From Dioszegia crocea (taxonomy: Eukaryota; Basidiomycota; Tremellomycetes; Tremellales; Bulleribasidiaceae), in assembly GCA_001600615.1 (NCBI GenBank), contig BCKK01000002.1:960809-1024808 (forward strand): DNA of 64,000 nt, written 5' to 3'. The notes beneath the pieces are model-generated. The model did not search any database. It was not told the DNA's origin and worked only from the letters and a program-made list of their open reading frames with translations. Shown in pieces: positions 1-10,946 of this stretch (position 1 is the stretch's first letter; every line of letters starts with the position of its first letter). The position numbers were made by a program, and so were the translations under genes.

Positions 1-124
1 AACTCGGACACCTCCTTTCACCATCTTGCATGATTCATATCCTACATACTCCATCTATCTATACATACCCCCATCTACACACCCTTGCGGGTGACAATTT
101 ACGCCCCAATTGAGGCCAGCTACG

Positions 125-3100
125 ATGAAGCGCCTCTTTCGGACCTCCAAACCAATCATCGACCCCCTCCCGCCCCCTACGCCACCGAATGAGTATGCCC
201 CCCAGCAGCAGAACGGGGCTGCGCCAGTGAAGAAGTCGCAGTCTGCTCTCAAGCTTGAGGGGCTCGGACATGGCCATGCCAGTGGCGAAAGCGTAGGCGG
301 CGGAAAGAACTGGTTTGGCGTATCATCTGCGCCTAGTGTTACGCCATTTCCAGTGGACGCGGGGCATGGTGGGGGTGGACATATGAGGAGGCTCAGCCGG
401 AGAGAGAAGAAGGATAAGGGTGCTGCGCCGAGCATGCTCGAGATCCAGCAGATGCAACGACCGGCCACACAGCAAAAGCACGAGTCTTTACCCTATCCCC
501 CAGCCAACCACCCGAGCAGATTCTACGAAGAATCACAACCGAACCTCACTTCGCCCGATAGCGGTTGGACAGCCCTCCCTCCGAATGCTCCTCACGCTCA
601 GCAGCGATACGTCCACACCCCCAGTCCAGATTTGCTTGACTCGCGCAGCAATACACCGCCTCTTCCTATCCCATCTGCGCCGGGCTTGCAAGGTTCTGGG
701 GGATCCGGACGGTCATCCTCGGTGTCGTCAGGGCAGCTGTATTTACCCCCGGGTGCTCGTCCACCAACCCCTCCCGCTGCTCTACGACCGGCCACTCCCA
801 ATTTCGCCAGATCGCCCATGGCCAACTCCCAATCTAGTCTTCACTCGGAAGATCTGGGAGCGTCAGGCGTACGAAGCGGGAGGGATAGGGGGTACAGCTC
901 CGCCTCATCGATGCGGGGAAGCGATGTTGAATCTAGTACGGGCCACGGTCTTGCCGTCCCGGGTCCCAAACCTCCAAAGATCATACCTACCCAACCTATC
1001 CGGTCCCCTCTGGCAAACTCGTATGCTGGTCCTCCGCCAAGTATCCCATCATTTCCTACACCTCAGCCACATCCTTTCCAGAACCCTCCAGGCGGGCCGA
1101 GGCCAAGCGCCTATTCTCCTATGGAGGACGAATCGCGTCAGCTGTCCATGCCGGTACCTCCGCAGCAGCAGGTGGTTTATGATGATCAGCCTCACGCGGG
1201 CAAGGATAAAGAAAAGAAGAAGTTCTGGGGGATGGACATGGGATGGACGGGGAAGAAGGACAAGGATGACAAGAAGACCAGAGAAAAGGACAGCGGCCAT
1301 CTTGGTGTGAAGGAGGGGGAAGGCGGAGGGCGAAGAAGCTTTGACTGGTCTCGCGCGCAAGAACATCAAGTCGGCCAGGCGGGTTATACCGTAACATCGG
1401 CTCCAAATGGACATGTCCAGGGGAACATGGGATCGGCAATGGTGATGGAAGACGAACAGCGAGGGCGGATGGCCGGACGAATGTTCTTCCGAGATCAGGA
1501 CAATAAGGATCCATCTTCAGCCAAGGATGTTTCCGCGGCTATTCGTGAGTTCAAATGAAAGCTGTGCTGATTGGCAGAAATGCTTTGCGCGAATCCTGAT
1601 CCATCATTGTCGGCAGTGTACGGCGTTTGTGATCGAATGAACCACTCGGACCAGGCGGAGAGTATCTGTAAAGACGCAGCGAGAGCGATTAGGAAGCAAT
1701 TCAAACACGGCAATGAGGGAGAGCGGCGGGCAGTGGCGGTGGTTTGGCTATTGATGATGCGGAATGTTCCGGCTGTCAGGGGTGAGTTTGGTCATCGATA
1801 GCTGCTGATCCTATAGTCCATGCCGCCAGCAAGAAAGTTATGGCCGCCCTGGAACCCATCCTACTCGCGCCACCGCAAAAGCCTGTAGTCAACCCCAACA
1901 CACATCGGACCATTACCGATATCCTCGCTGATCTGGCGTACAACTTTGGCGGAGAGAAGGGATGCGACCCATTGTTGGACCTGTGGAAGAAGGTCAAAAT
2001 GCCTCAAGAACCGGATAATGTAAGTGGTGTGCTGTCCGGGCTGACGACCAGGGACGACCTCTTTCCGATGATCATCAAATCTTTACGCCCGAAGCTCAAT
2101 TCCCTACACATGTCCTCGATCGTCACGGCAACATGAACCAGCAGAGCGACTCTTCGCCTTACATGAATGGGCATGGGATGTATCCGCCTCACATATCCGA
2201 AGAAAGTCGTCCAGGACCCGGTTATGCCAATCTCCCTAGCCACTCGGACGATATGATCCGGCTGATTGATGAGAGCACGGCGGGCAAGGAGGCGGCGAGG
2301 GTGTTGAACGAGGCGGTGACATTTTGTCGGCCCGAAGAGTTGGATCAACGACCTATCATTAGGGTAAGTTGGCCTTTGGTTCCGGCTGACCTGCAGGAAT
2401 TCTTCAACAAGTGTTTCCACGCCCACGAATCCTTGACCAACCAGATGGACTGGGCACAGGCCGAAGCTCGCAGTTCGCACGAAAGGACCATGATGAATGG
2501 CCTGACCCTCGAACCTCCGACTCACTCGGAACTCCCCCGACCGTCAGATACGATCGAGGAGCAAGCGCTTGCTGCACTTTTCGAGGCTCATGCGGCCTTA
2601 TCGGAGGCTTTGCGACAGTACGATGAGGTGGACAGGCTGGCGATGGAGCAGAGGGAAATGAGTGAGGTCCGAGAGAGGAGCAAGAAGGATACAAGAATGG
2701 GCCGAGATGTGAGTTTGAGCATTGGGCAGGACTGACCTTCAGGACCCCTCGAGATATGACCAGCAACCTATCACAGGTTTCCTCTCTGCCGGCCAGACGG
2801 CGCGTGCTTCTTCCTCCCGCTCCCCATCGCCCGCAGGCCGCATCGGCGCGTCTCCACGACAGCAACACCTTCCTCTTCCTCCACAATTATCTGCATCGTC
2901 ACATGATCGATCTAGGTCGCCATCACCAGACCAATTCATCCCTCCTCCTAGACTCTCGTCGTCACCCAACCGTCGTCCACCTTCTCCGCTCGGAGCCAGA
3001 GCGCCTCGTCCTCTTCCCAACCCCTTCCGGTCGACCGAGAGCAATGCCAGTTTGAAGTCCTCGTCGGTTGGCCATCCGGGCTGGGTGGCTCCAGCCAACT

Positions 3101-3544
3101 TGGATCCAGGACGCGGTACGAGCCAAGATACGGCCGATGTCGATGCGGAGGACATGCCTAGCGTGCCATTAAAGCCGAGTAGGAAGGCACTGGGGAAGCG
3201 CCCAGCTGTCGCCGTTGACCCAGATAGTGAGTAATCAGTATGACCCCAGCTGACAAATAGACCACTTTGACCCAAACGACATGTTTGCAGGCCAGAAAGA
3301 ACCCTCCTCGAAAGCGTCGTCGGAAGAAAGCGTCACTGCCGACGATGTCTTTTTCCACAAACCCGTGCATTACGTATATGACGCGTATCAGGAGAAGATT
3401 GAGCGGGAGCGAAGCGCGGCGTCAAGTGGTGGTGGGAGCGGCGGATCGTCGGCTATGAGGAATTCTCTGCCGCCACGGCAGGGTGGAGGGAGTGGAGGGA
3501 CATACGACCAGCAGTATGCGGTGGGAGTTGACGCCAGGGCGTGA
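125..3544 (+). CDS. VHS and GAT domain protein (LSB5/GGA-like)
   Basis: Seven exons can be joined in one frame: 125-1544, 1578-1781, 1817-2019, 2052-2363, 2397-2708, 2743-3226 and 3261-3544, giving 1072 residues. The start is the first ATG (MKRLFRTSKP); five upstream codons open only by a TTG. The first ~480 residues are Pro/Ser/Gln-rich and disordered, with basic patches. Exons 2-3 encode a helical VHS-like domain (MLCANPDPSLSAVYGVCD, then a DPLLDLWKKV end). Exons 4-5 encode a GAT-like three-helix region (LNEAVTFCRPEEL, ALSEALRQYDEVDRLAM). The tail is again Ser/Pro-rich. VHS-GAT proteins sort ubiquitinated cargo at the Golgi, endosome or cortical actin. I see no GAE ear, so LSB5-like is more likely than a true GGA. 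The very long disordered N-terminus before the VHS domain is unusual, since VHS is normally N-terminal. Confidence 0.72.
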
Positions 3545-3784
3545 GTTGACGAGCTTGATGGGACAGCTTGTAGAAGGGATGGTTGTAGGTGATGCCATTC
3601 CTCGGTAGGGCCGCCGGCATCAAGCATACTCACGAACACGGGTAACTGCGCATCGCTCACAGCTAGTCTTCTGATCGGGCAGTTTTCGGGGTATTGATAC
3701 GGCATGACCCCTGCGTTTCAAACTATACAGGCGGGTTGCTTCTTTCTCCCTTCACCATCATACTCCATCCCCCTTCCACTCAAC

Positions 3785-5468
3785 ATGGCCAACGACATGT
3801 ATCCTCCAACCGAGAGCGAACGCGATGGATGGACACAGGAGACTGCGCTGTACGCGAGCTCGGACTATGATGAAGGGGATGAAGGGGATCTCGAGTACAA
3901 CGACTTTCCCCTGAGAGATATCAAACCGGATATCACGGCCATCCAGCAAACACGTACTGCTTGGAAGGTTTTCAGGCCCAAGGGCACGGCTGCCGCGCGT
4001 GCATATCTGCAACCCGACGTCGAAATCGTGCCCGACATCAGACAGACAGACATAGGGAAAGTAAGCTTGGAGATGCGCTCAAGCTGATCGATCAGAAAGC
4101 GATCGAGCACATACAGCATCTAGTTTCCGCCCGAACGAGCTGCATCGAAATCACACGGGACAGGACCAAACTCTTGAAGCGGCTCAATGATCCTGAAGCT
4201 TGCTGGGGTCTCGTCAAGGAAGTGACCCCAGGTCAGGATGGTCAGTCCAAGCGGGGTCCTGGAACCAAGATCTGCCTTCTGACATCATAGGGGGTTGTCA
4301 TTTGTGCGTCAAGAAAGGCTACGAGTGCATTGTCAGATTGGAGTCGGTGAAGGACGCGTCCGCGACAGGCGGGTACAGTCGACGCGTCATTGGACGGTGA
4401 GTCTTTGGGTTGATGAACCCCTCTCGACGTGATCGGATGGTTGCTCATCACCAGCTGCCTTTGTTGTTCTGTTTTTCCCGACAGCCCTGGCTGTGACATA
4501 GTCTGAATCCCATTCGGAAGGAGGCGTCTGGGCAGCGGAGCACGGGCATCGCAAGGTTAGTTCGATTTCCCACATCTATGAAATTTGCCAATGACAGATC
4601 GCTGCTGAGGATCTCAGGATCAGTCTCCGTCTGGCCGCTATCGACAACCAACGCCCCGTTGCGCGTGCCTCAGGCTCATCAGGGCCGGGCCGGGCCCGTG
4701 CCCCGCCGAACAGTGGCAGCACGATACTCCAGTCTCGCGGTAAGCCAGGGCGGAAGCGCAAGATCCCTACTCCGAATTCCCCGTAGTAAGCCTATGCACG
4801 CTTTACCTACAGAGATGTGCTTACCTCGAAGTGACTTGCCTTCCACATCGTCCCGCAACAAGCGCTCCCGTAACGAAGATCTCCAGCTCGCCATCGCCGC
4901 TTCCCCCCAAGCGACCGGCTCGACCCCTGCGAGTGCGGCCGTAGACCTTAGCGACGCGGCGTCGGTCGATTCTGCGGAGGCCAGGAACGTTGGCTCCTCG
5001 ATCGGCGATCGGGAGCTGTCTCTTGAAGCAATCGGACAGGTGCGAGATCAAGCGAAGAGTGTGGAGCTTGAGATTGTCGGGAGATCACCCGGTGGACTGG
5101 ACGGCAAAACGTCGTCGCTGTTCACGATGATGGCACGTCTGCTGGATATCATCGAGCGGGTAAGCCCTTCTCACAGTTCGTTCCTGGCAAAAGCTTATAG
5201 TTCCTTTGTTGATTGCTAGGCCATGACTCCGAATCCGCCTGCGCCTCCTGTGGGCAGAGTTGAAGCTCTCAAAGCCATCAACTTCTTGCCCAAGTTCGCC
5301 GCGGAGGCGCGCAAACTCATCGTTGGCGACACTGAGGACTCCCTCGACTTTTTGTTCGAAAACATGTTCGACCTAATGGAGATCCACACGGAGACCCTGA
5401 GAGAGGTAAGGATCCCCGCTTCAGCTGGATATGCTGTGGCTGACGCTCAGGCTGCGAACCAGCTTTGA
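3785..5468 (+). CDS. Putative Cys-cluster DNA-binding protein
   Basis: A multi-exon gene starting at MANDMYPPTESERDGW. Supported exons are 3785-4060, 4096-4240 and from 4291, then 4502-4555, 4598-4739, 4813-5159, 5220-5405 and 5451-5468. Exon 3 carries CHLCVKKGYEC, a CX2CX6C half of a fungal zinc-cluster motif. Downstream are a predicted helix (IAAEDLRISLRLAAIDNQR), a Ser/Ala-rich linker and an acidic/hydrophobic helical C-terminus (ALKAINFLPKFAAEARKL). The pieces miss one reading frame between 4291 and 4502. A 32-nt intron at 4347-4378 would repair this and give 413 residues, but its donor (GTGAAG) is weak. The intron at 4241-4290 uses a GTCAGT donor. A nuclear DNA-binding role is inferred from the Cys motif only. 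No canonical second Cys triplet was found. Confidence 0.5.
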
Positions 5469-5721
5469 TGGCTGCATGGCTTAAGCTTGCGATTAGGTTG
5501 TCGGAAGAGGGTGAGGAGGGCGACGGCGATGGTTGAACTTTTGGGACTCGGACTTGTCAATGCTATGCAACATATCATGCGATTCGGTCTAAAGTATGAT
5601 CCATGGATCACATATGTTCGAGGAGGAACTGTCAATCAATAAGATCGAGACACCCTCTCATGGCAATGATGACGGCACGTGACGAGTGATACTGCAGCTG
5701 CTGAGCTGGACCGGGCAGCAG

Positions 5722-5728
5722 TATAAAG
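5722..5728 (+). promoter_or_regulatory. TATA box of CET1
   Basis: TATAAAG lies about 55 nt upstream of the CET1 start codon. A CACGTG E-box sits further upstream at 5676-5681. The upstream gene ends at 5468, so both fall in a 314-nt tandem intergenic region that otherwise shows nothing recognisable. Confidence 0.5.
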
Positions 5729-5782
5729 AGCAGCTGCCGAATTCAGAACGATCACTTCACTATAGTACCTTATCCCTGACCT

Positions 5783-7120
5783 ATGCCATATACAGCCATC
5801 CACGATAGACCTCCGTACTTTGGAAATATACCTCAACCCAACACACCGAGGTATCCACCGACGCCCAGATACGCTTCGCCCGACGTTGATCCGAGGTCAC
5901 ATCTAGGAGCCATGTCAGACGAAGGCGAAAACGGTAACGGAGCGACAAGGCGTGGACAGCTCGCTGTTCAACAGTCAGCCTACCAGCCACAGCGAGATCG
6001 TGACTCCTCTTCCTCGTCCTCTCGGAAGAGACCCCGCCAGGAGGAGGAACAGGTGACTCACCCTGGCCCTCCCAGAGGAATGCCGTTCATTTACGGTTCC
6101 TTCTTTGGGATGACGGCGCGGAATCCCATCACTAGGGCTATAGGGGACTTCCTGCTGAAGACATGTCAGGGAAGGACAGACCTTGAGGTTGAGATTAAGC
6201 TTGGCCAGATCTCGACTCCGGTGGAACCTGGACAAAGGCCAAGGAGGTTGACCATGCCGTCGATGTGTGAACTGGGTGAGTCAAGTAGAGAATGATGGAT
6301 GATTTTTGATGTCAGCCTGCGATACACAGGCTGGCTCTGAGGATTTTGTTCACGAAATCTATATCAGTAAAGATCGAGCTGACCCGCAGTCCTGCCGTAT
6401 GACTTTCGAGTCGGCCCTTTCCGAGCCGATATGACCAAGGTACGTCCTGTATATTCCATAGAGCAGAGCTCAAGCTAACAGTACACAGATCCAACACGCA
6501 TCTCTTAACCACATGCTGAACGAAGCTACATCCGCCTCTGCACAATTCGTCGCAGATCCCTCCAATCCCTCGGCTCGCCCTCCTCACCCCATAAAATTTG
6601 TCCGCGCCAAGCAGATTGACTCTTTCTACAACTCTGCCGGGGACTCCAAAACGCGAGTATCGCGGGATACGGCCACAGGCGACGTAATTGCGTGTATCAA
6701 GAAAAGAAAGGTGGCGGATTTGAACGTGGCAAACCACCTGGAGCCTTTGGATTATAGGGTCAGCGTGAGCACTGAAGAGGATTGTGAGTCATCTCGACGA
6801 TGCTAGCTGATGGCAGGTGAGATGCCTGTGGGTAATCCTATTTTTACGCGTGAGAAGGACAGGGCATGTTACCGACATCAACTCGTACAAATAGACTTGA
6901 CATTCGTGAAGCAGATTGTAGGTTGAGCTTTGGGTTGGAGCTGACGTAGACAAATGGTCACCCTGTCGATACGTTCGAGGTGGAGATTGAAGTGGTAGAT
7001 GTGCCGGCTCTGATCGCAGAGGGAATCAAGGAGGAAAGAGGCGAGGCGAGCCAGTACGACGAGATGTTGACTTCCATCCTCGACTCGGCCAGGATTCTTA
7101 TCAGGAACATTGCAAGATAG
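5783..7120 (+). CDS. CET1: mRNA-capping enzyme RNA 5'-triphosphatase
   Basis: Five exons (5783-6275, 6390-6439, 6489-6783, 6817-6917, 6950-7120) give 369 residues. The protein removes the gamma phosphate from nascent pre-mRNA, the first step of cap synthesis in the nucleus. It belongs to the metal-dependent tunnel-fold family that fungi use. Visible evidence: the N-terminal Glu strand LEVEIKLGQI, the ARG/Lys-rich central strands (IACIKKRKV), the RVSVSTEE strand and the C-terminal Glu strand FEVEIEV, the two metal-binding ExE motifs. The first ~95 residues are disordered with an NLS-like SSRKRPRQEEE. The 114-nt first intron is long for this window. Its stop lies 16 bp from the convergent EMC1 stop. 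Confidence 0.92.
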
Positions 7121-7136
7121 TCATGCATGTCTAAGT

Positions 7137-10100
7137 CTAGTACCACCTCATTTTTAACGTTTTTCTCCGCACGGCAGGTTTTGCAACTGCTATTCCGACA
7201 GAAAGTACCGCCAGGGAGAGTAGGATTTGGACCTTGTTGAAGCTGTCCGAGAGAATGTCGAATGACCCGCTTGGAGTGATGCCGCGGGTGAGGAATAGGT
7301 CGAGGCCGTATGCGAAAAGGAGGGAAGTAGATTCGGCGAGGGTAGGGGAGGTAGATAGGTGTTCAGCGCCGAGGATCTGGGTCAGCGACATTTGACATAG
7401 GCTCACTTGGTATTTGTGCGAAACTACGCGCCGTGGCTCATGCGGAATGACCGAGTCGTAGGGAATGAGCATCTCCTCTTTGTCTGCTGAGGTTGGCTTT
7501 CCCTTCGGCCGGCGAGGATCGAGCAGTCGGCGGGCGATTGAAGCGATTTGATTTCTGTCATTGACGACTGGAGTCAGCGAGGAAGATGGATGGCTCACCT
7601 AACAGCTCCTTGGCGGTGATTCCGAACTTAGATGTAGTGAAGCCCAGCGACTTGACGCCAAAGCCAAGGAAGAATGTCCGCTCTTCAGTGGTGACGAAGT
7701 GTTGTCCGAAGCTGGAAGAGCCGGGTCTGGGGTCAGCTTGGTCAGAGCAGGACTTACGTTTGGCTTTTCTTCGCATCCTCGTATAGTTCCACGCTGGTGA
7801 TGCGCCATCCGTCCCTTCCTTTCCAGGCGAAAACGAGCCAATTCTCCACCATCGCCGTCTTGACTTCGCCAGCGTCGACCATCGCGGCGTAGACCACTCG
7901 GCCAGACGTTGAGTCGAGAACCTCGACCTTGCCGTAGGCTTTCTGCTGGTGTGCAGATGCCAGGACGATGAGGTGCGGATTGAGGTACTTGTAGAGGACG
8001 CCCTTGTCGCCGAGGGGCCGGCCATACGACGCAACATTGTCAAATATGACCGGGTTGCTCGAAAGTACGGTCTCGCCGGCGATCGGCTGACGTGTCCACA
8101 TAGAGGAGGTGGATAGTGAAAACTCATCCAGAGTGGATGCTGCCGAGTGACCAGTGAGGACTGGACCGTCAAGTGTGGTGGATTTGGTGGTGAAGAAAGG
8201 GCTCATGGCGAAGAGGTTTGCGGCGACCTTCTTGCATTTGGGGAAGATGTGCACCTTTCGTCAGTCTAATCGAGGCGTGACGTACATTTTTAGCTTCATC
8301 AACCACAGCGAGAACTTTGATCTTTGTGCCGCAGTTTTCGAAAGGCACGAGGAATGCGGAGCTAGATACGCCCTCAAAGATCTCCTTGCCAACTGGCAAA
8401 CCTGTCTGTATGTGGTGCTCGCCTTTGGCCACTCCTGTCAGTGCGTCGATGTGGAAGCCGACTGTCGTAGTAGACTAGGATCAGCTTGACCAAAAGATTA
8501 CTCACATTTTCGTTTGTCCGAGCAGCCAGAACGGCCAACATCGCCCCTTCATCTACACCACGGACATTCCACATCCCCTTCACTGCCAACTCAGCCCCTT
8601 TCTCCGTCGTCACGCCAAGATTCCGTTTCCAGACAGTGTTGCCATTGGCTGAATCTATCGCGAAAAGTTTACCGCTTTTGGTTGCTACGACAAGCAGCTT
8701 TTGAAGGCCGAATTGATCGCGGTGTAGTTTGCCCGAAGTCAGGGGAGATGTAGTTTGGGCGGAGGAGTAGGATGATGTTGCCATTCGGTGAACGAATTTG
8801 AGGATATAGCTTGGAAGATTCTAGAATTAGGCGGAGTCTTCAAATCACTTACGCGGAGCTCAAGTAAGTGACGAGTGGTTCGACCGATGTAACTCTCCTC
8901 TGCCAGCAGATTCCGCGTGTCCTCCACTTCTGGCTCGCCGAGGTCTACGAATCTGTTAGATACGATGTCGGCAAGACTTTCCTCCCTCTGCCATCCGATG
9001 CCCTGGGCGTGAACCAGCTGCAGAGCGCCAGATGACGTCGTGACCAGAAGTGTCGGCATGAACTCGTTCTTGCTGGAAATTTGCTCGAATGGAAGCATGG
9101 GAGAAATCGCAGTCTGATGTCAGCGAGGAAAATTTGGTGACTCACGTCTAGGACGACACCATGCTCAGCCGTGTCGAACGCATAGGTGTATCCGCTTTGA
9201 ATCACGTCGCCTTCGAAAGATACGGACATTGCTTCGATGACGCTCCACTGATATAAGCTGGGTCGAAGATTTGCTCACCGAATGTTGAAAGGACCAGTAT
9301 ATCCGGGAGAAGACAACACCGTTTTCGGTACGCGCAGAAGAGTAGATGCTAGGGGATTTGCCTTCTGGTTGGCCCTGGTATTAGCCGGTTCTTAGATGTA
9401 CTCACAGTGCCTTCCCATTTAGCCAACAGTTTCCCGCCCTCCCTGACGTCTATGACGGAAATCTCGCCGCCTTGAGCCATACCCAATATCAACCCAGATT
9501 GCCTCGTTCCCGTCGCAAGGACCTTCTCATAGTACCTGCCTGATGTTGGCAGAAGGTCTTTGGTATTGCCGACATATCCTCCAGGACCAATGTAGGTGAC
9601 CCTTATTCGCCCGACTTCGAGCCAGACTACTCGCGCCGATCCGGGTATGTCTGAGCCGAGGAGATGGGCATCTTCTGGTGCTTCAAGCAGACAGGGGATC
9701 TGTGCAAAGTCATCCAGCGGTCGGGACGTCTGCAGGTCGAGAGTCAGAGTGGTGAGGGTGAGAGTGGTGAATGAGCTGGTGACTGCTAGGATGTGGACCG
9801 CTTCATCCGCGATGAGCAGTTGCTTGAATAGGATATTGTCGCCGACACCGGGGGCGTCCATTGCCCATTCCTCGAATCCATCCGAGAGTCGAAACTTTGC
9901 CACTCGCCGTCCGCCCGAGAGGATCACAACGGCTGGTGTAGCTTCCGACGAGAAAGAGGCGTCGGTCCCGAGGTGGACGGGGTTGGTGAGGTGCGCAGTG
10001 GATGCTGACAGTAGATTCCGTTCCCAAACGGAGGTCCCAGTGGTGAGATTGAAGAGTCTACCCGTGGAAGCTGATGGCCCTGACAGGAGAAGGAGATCTT

Positions 10101-10459
10101 ACATCAGTCGTGCTTCATATTCCACTTACAATCGTCCTTGACGTGGTAGCTGACGACTGGATCATCGTGCTCTAATAGATGCCTCCAGACTAACTTTAGC
10201 TGTATTCTGGATGAGGCTCACTGATATCGCCTGATGTAGCACTGAGACATGCCAGCACATTGCTCTTTGTGATAGCAACGACTCGCTTGCCACTGGGCGT
10301 ATCGACAAAGCTCGGTGGACTGGGCACGAGGAGGGGTTCGCCAATGAGGGTCTTGTGCCAGTCGACCACGCCCGCCAAATTCGCTTGAAGGGCCAGAATC
10401 TGGACGGCAGCGAAGAGTACCAGACCCAGGACGAGCCGGATGCCCCTTGGAGGCGACAT
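7137..10459 (-). CDS. EMC1: ER membrane protein complex subunit 1
   Basis: A multi-exon gene on the minus strand, starting at MSPPRGIRLVLGLVLFAAVQ, a clear signal peptide or anchor. The mature N-terminus GVVDWHKTLIGEPL and the following strands match the lumenal WD40/PQQ-like beta-propeller region of EMC1. The C-terminal segment has DSVIPHEPRR and FDILSDSFNKVQILLSLAV, a DUF1620-type end with one transmembrane helix, then a short basic tail ending KMRWY. EMC is the ER insertase for tail-anchored and multipass membrane proteins. EMC1 is its large scaffold subunit with most of its mass in the lumen. The gene shares a 487-bp divergent promoter with the DHA2 transporter and converges on CET1. Confidence 0.88.
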
Positions 10460-10946
10460 CTTGACTAGCTGTAAGAGGAATGAGGTGGTGTGGTCGCCAA
10501 TACCAATCTCGCCACGGTTTGCGAAATGCGCCGCGGGGACAAGTTGTCACGTGATATATTCTGTTTCGGTCTGCGCAGCTGAGGGTCTTTTCGAACATTT
10601 TGCAGCTTGAAAGCTCGGAGAGGCCATCCTCTGTACTTTGTGGTGCATACACATGGTCCGCGGAGTTGCTGTAGCAATGCATGTACTGATGTAGCTGCGA
10701 AAGTGCCCCACTGCCACACTCATGGTGCCGAGCTTCGGCACGGCTATATCCGAACGGTCCATCGGGCCGCGCGAGATTTTCGTGAATCAGCATGCGGTCG
10801 AAGTTATGATGATGTTCGATGAGATTGGTGCTGAATGGGAGGTGTACGCATCACTCGCTGCATCTTGAACATATCGCAATACTGACATAAAAACTAATAA
10901 TGAGCTGCAAAAGTACGCCAATCGATATATCAGACATCAAGCAAAT
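10460..10946. promoter_or_regulatory. Divergent promoter EMC1 / DHA2 transporter
   Basis: This gene-free stretch separates two divergent starts. It contains the decamer GTCACGTGAT at 10546-10555, an extended CACGTG E-box of the Cbf1/USF bHLH type, about 90 nt upstream of EMC1. No convincing TATA box for EMC1 was seen. The open frames present are short and lack domain-like sequence. Confidence 0.45.

Noticed and set aside
4291..4600. A complete Zn2Cys6 binuclear cluster
   Set aside because: Only one CX2CX6C is visible. The CLCC-like string that appears if 4455 is used as an exon start leads straight to a stop codon.
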